Origin: Burkholderiales bacterium
GTDB taxonomy: Bacteria; Pseudomonadota; Gammaproteobacteria; Burkholderiales; Burkholderiaceae_C
NCBI GenBank assembly: GCA_005789685.1
Contig: SXXD01000214.1
Location: forward strand, 1 to 6,574
Reading direction: 5' to 3'
Length of the DNA: 6,574 nt
Position 1 is the stretch's first letter. Every line of letters begins with the position of its first letter. The notes under the pieces are model-generated. The model was not told the origin of the DNA and did no database searches. It worked only from the letters and a program-made list of their open reading frames with translations. Positions 5,007 to 6,574 of this stretch are shown piece by piece. The translations under genes were made by a program, and so were the position numbers.

Positions 5007-5597
5007 ATGAACGAACGACTTTCCCAAATCTCTTACGACGACCTGCCCGCTTCCGTGAAGCCCTTGGCAGATGACATTCTCAAAATATCGAGCGCTGCGC
5101 TGGGCGGGCCTTACAACGCTTTGTTGCGCAGCCCCGAAATGGCCCGAAGTTGCTTTGACTTTTTAGACTACCTCAGGTTTCGAACCTCGGTTAACAAACG
5201 ATTGAATGAATTTGCCATTCTGATTCAAGCCCGTATCTCCAATGCGCAATACGAGTGGTGGGCACATGAAACCATCGCCCGAAAAGCAGGCCTCTCAGAT
5301 CCAGTGATGAAAGATTTGCAAGCCTGCAAACGGCCAAACAGCATGGCAGACGATGAGCGCTTGGTCTATGACTACTGCGTTCAACTCAGTTTGAATCACA
5401 GAGTGCCCGATGCGCTTTGGCAAGAAGCCGTGAACAAGATGGGTGAGCAGGCTGTCATTGACCTCACCGTTTTGTCAGGCACTTACGTCATGGTTTCTAT
5501 GCTTTTGAATGCCACGCAAGTTGGTATTCCTGGCGGCGGTGCATTTCCGCTGGAAGTTTTAGAACCCTCAGAAATTCGAAAACGCTTGCTCGCTTGA
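5007..5597 (+). CDS. Carboxymuconolactone decarboxylase/AhpD-fold family protein without peroxidase cysteines
   Basis: This 196-residue all-helical protein matches the CMD family: RLNEFAILIQARISNAQYEWWAHETIARKAGLSD (65-98) is the core signature, followed by DDERLVYDYCVQL (115-127) and a C-terminal helix with DLTVLSGTYVMVSMLLN. AhpD peroxidases use CxxCxxxH; here the cysteine positions are A80 and E83 while H87 is kept, so thiol-dependent peroxidase activity is unlikely. A decarboxylase-, hydrolase- or lactone-related role in aromatic or organic acid degradation is more plausible, but the substrate is unknown. The ATG at 5007 fits the family N-terminus, though no good ribosome site is seen. 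It lies 53 nt after the four-cysteine gene and 47 nt before the Bug receptor gene in the same direction. This supports a shared transcript and a link between uptake and breakdown of a carboxylate. Confidence 0.88.
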   Translation: MNERLSQISYDDLPASVKPLADDILKISSAALGGPYNALLRSPEMARSCFDFLDYLRFRTSVNKRLNEFAILIQARISNAQYEWWAHETIARKAGLSDPVMKDLQACKRPNSMADDERLVYDYCVQLSLNHRVPDALWQEAVNKMGEQAVIDLTVLSGTYVMVSMLLNATQVGIPGGGAFPLEVLEPSEIRKRLLA

Positions 5598-5644
5598 TGG
5601 CCATTCAAGCCCCTATTTTTAAAACTTAAACAGAGACAAACTCC

Positions 5645-6574
5645 ATGAAATTTAAATCACACATTCGCAGAGCCCTTGTTTTATCCTTGTGTGCATTGGG
5701 AAGTGCTTGGGTAGGACATGCCACTGCGCAAGACTACCCCAGCAAGCCAATTACCATGGTGATGCCCTACGCCGCTGGCGGACCAGGTGACACCATTACG
5801 CGCTTGTTTGCAGGCTCGATGCAAAAGATCTTAGGCCAACAAATTGTGGTCGACAACACGGCAGGTGCCTCGGGCAGCATCGGCACCGCCAAAGTGGCAA
5901 GGTCCAAGCCAGATGGTTATAGCCTGCTCATGATTCACGTCAGCCACGCAACCAACATGGCCATGTACAAAAATTTGAGCTATCACCCAGTGGACGATTT
6001 TGAGCCCATTGGATCTGCCACAAGCGGCCCTATGGTGATTGTTGCAAGAACTGAATTTCCGCCTAAAGACCTGAATGAGTTTGTGGCTTACCTCAAAACC
6101 AATCAGAAAAAAGTCAGCTTGGCCCATGCGGGCGTAGGCTCTGCTTCCCACCTTTGTGGCTTGATGATGATGAATGTCTTAGGGGTTCAATTGAATGAAA
6201 TTCCCTACAAAGGAACAGGCCCAGCACTGACCGACTTAATGGGTGGCCAGGTTGATATTTTGTGTGATCAAACATCGGGTACCGTGCCTTCAGTGAAGAA
6301 CGGCAAAATCAAAGCTTATGCGGCGGCTGGTAAAAACAGATTGCCCTCCCTACCCGAGACACCGGCCATTGCTGAAGCTGGCGTGAAGGGCTTTGAGATC
6401 AACATTTCTTTTGGCCTTTATGCACCTAAAGGAACGCCTAAACCGGTGCTAGAAAAACTCACTGCAGCTTTGCAAAAGTCTGTCACCGATCCAGATGTCA
6501 TCAAACGTTTAGATGGCATGGGTGTCTCCGCTGTGAACATAGAGCAGGCTACGCCTGCTGCGCTGAGGGCGCAC
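5645..6574 (+). CDS. Bug-family periplasmic solute receptor (TctC-like), 3' end off window
   Basis: An open frame runs from the ATG at 5645 to the right edge (310 residues; complete relatives are about 320, so little is missing). The N-terminus is a Sec signal peptide: positively charged MKFKSHIRR, a hydrophobic core and likely cleavage after ATA (A28), giving mature QDYPSKPIT. Bug-family signatures follow: PYAAGGPGD (41-49, with D49 on the ligand-contacting loop), NTAGASGSIGT (71-81), KPDGYSL (88-94), PYKGTGPALTDLMGGQVDI further on, and LPETPAIAEAG near the end. Such proteins bind carboxylates, nicotinate-like aromatics or amino acids for tripartite tricarboxylate transporters, and many are orphans without adjacent TctA/TctB. 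The leader contains AACAGAGACAAAC, similar to the AACAGGAGACAAA before the TRAP receptor. A strict ribosome site is weak because the purine run sits about 9 nt upstream. Ligand unknown; the neighbouring CMD protein suggests an organic or aromatic acid. Confidence 0.95.
   Translation, partial: MKFKSHIRRALVLSLCALGSAWVGHATAQDYPSKPITMVMPYAAGGPGDTITRLFAGSMQKILGQQIVVDNTAGASGSIGTAKVARSKPDGYSLLMIHVSHATNMAMYKNLSYHPVDDFEPIGSATSGPMVIVARTEFPPKDLNEFVAYLKTNQKKVSLAHAGVGSASHLCGLMMMNVLGVQLNEIPYKGTGPALTDLMGGQVDILCDQTSGTVPSVKNGKIKAYAAAGKNRLPSLPETPAIAEAGVKGFEINISFGLYAPKGTPKPVLEKLTAALQKSVTDPDVIKRLDGMGVSAVNIEQATPAALRAH

Noticed and set aside
5831..6151. 106-codon minus-strand frame inside the Bug receptor gene
   Set aside because: It is antisense to a continuous Bug-family frame with all signatures; low-complexity of the antisense frame explains its openness.

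Overview
The window looks like chromosomal DNA from a betaproteobacterium of the order Burkholderiales, most likely a Comamonadaceae member (Limnohabitans/Rhodoferax-like). This is a family-level impression. It rests on the Bug-type tripartite tricarboxylate receptor at the right end, the 'RPIGWIST' flavin-reductase-like protein, the YbaK protein starting MSLQSVKAFF, and moderate GC content. No rRNA, tRNA, CRISPR array, insertion sequence or phage gene is visible. Most genes belong to recognisable metabolic or housekeeping families.

Left block, minus strand (1-1739): a flavin-reductase-like FMN-binding protein (1059-1739) reads leftward into a possible 56-codon ORF (892-1062). That ORF's ATG overlaps the upstream stop codon as ATGA. 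A TRAP-type periplasmic solute receptor with a Tat-type signal follows, and its 3' end lies off the left edge. The 892-1062 stretch also holds two strong inverted repeats, so it could be a coupled small gene or a structured intergenic RNA.

Centre block, plus strand (1833-3548): three tightly spaced genes probably form one operon. They are a YbaK-type aminoacyl-tRNA deacylase, a 47-residue single-pass membrane microprotein resembling the N-terminus of DUF4337 proteins, and a cytosolic serine beta-lactamase-family hydrolase starting 7 nt after the microprotein stop. A perfect 7+7 inverted repeat sits in the divergent promoter region between this operon and the flavin-reductase gene.

Right-centre, minus strand (3565-4616): a VOC (glyoxalase/dioxygenase fold) protein precedes a two-TM protein with a C-terminal Mrr-like restriction-endonuclease-fold domain. 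The Mrr-like gene is convergent with the hydrolase, with only 16 nt between them. A perfect 8+8 inverted repeat separates the VOC gene from the Mrr-like gene.

Right block, plus strand (4753-6574): a small four-cysteine, probably zinc-binding protein with a GTG start, a carboxymuconolactone-decarboxylase/AhpD-fold protein lacking the peroxidase cysteines, and a Bug-family periplasmic carboxylate receptor that runs off the right edge. Two unrelated classes of carboxylate-uptake receptor (TRAP at the left, Bug at the right) with oxidoreductase/decarboxylase-fold neighbours suggest a scavenger of organic or aromatic acids. I see no clearly new multigene system. The most interesting points are the ATGA-coupled structured region at 892-1062, the DUF4337-like microprotein, the altered catalytic motif of the membrane-bound Mrr-like protein, and the cluster of operator-like palindromes.
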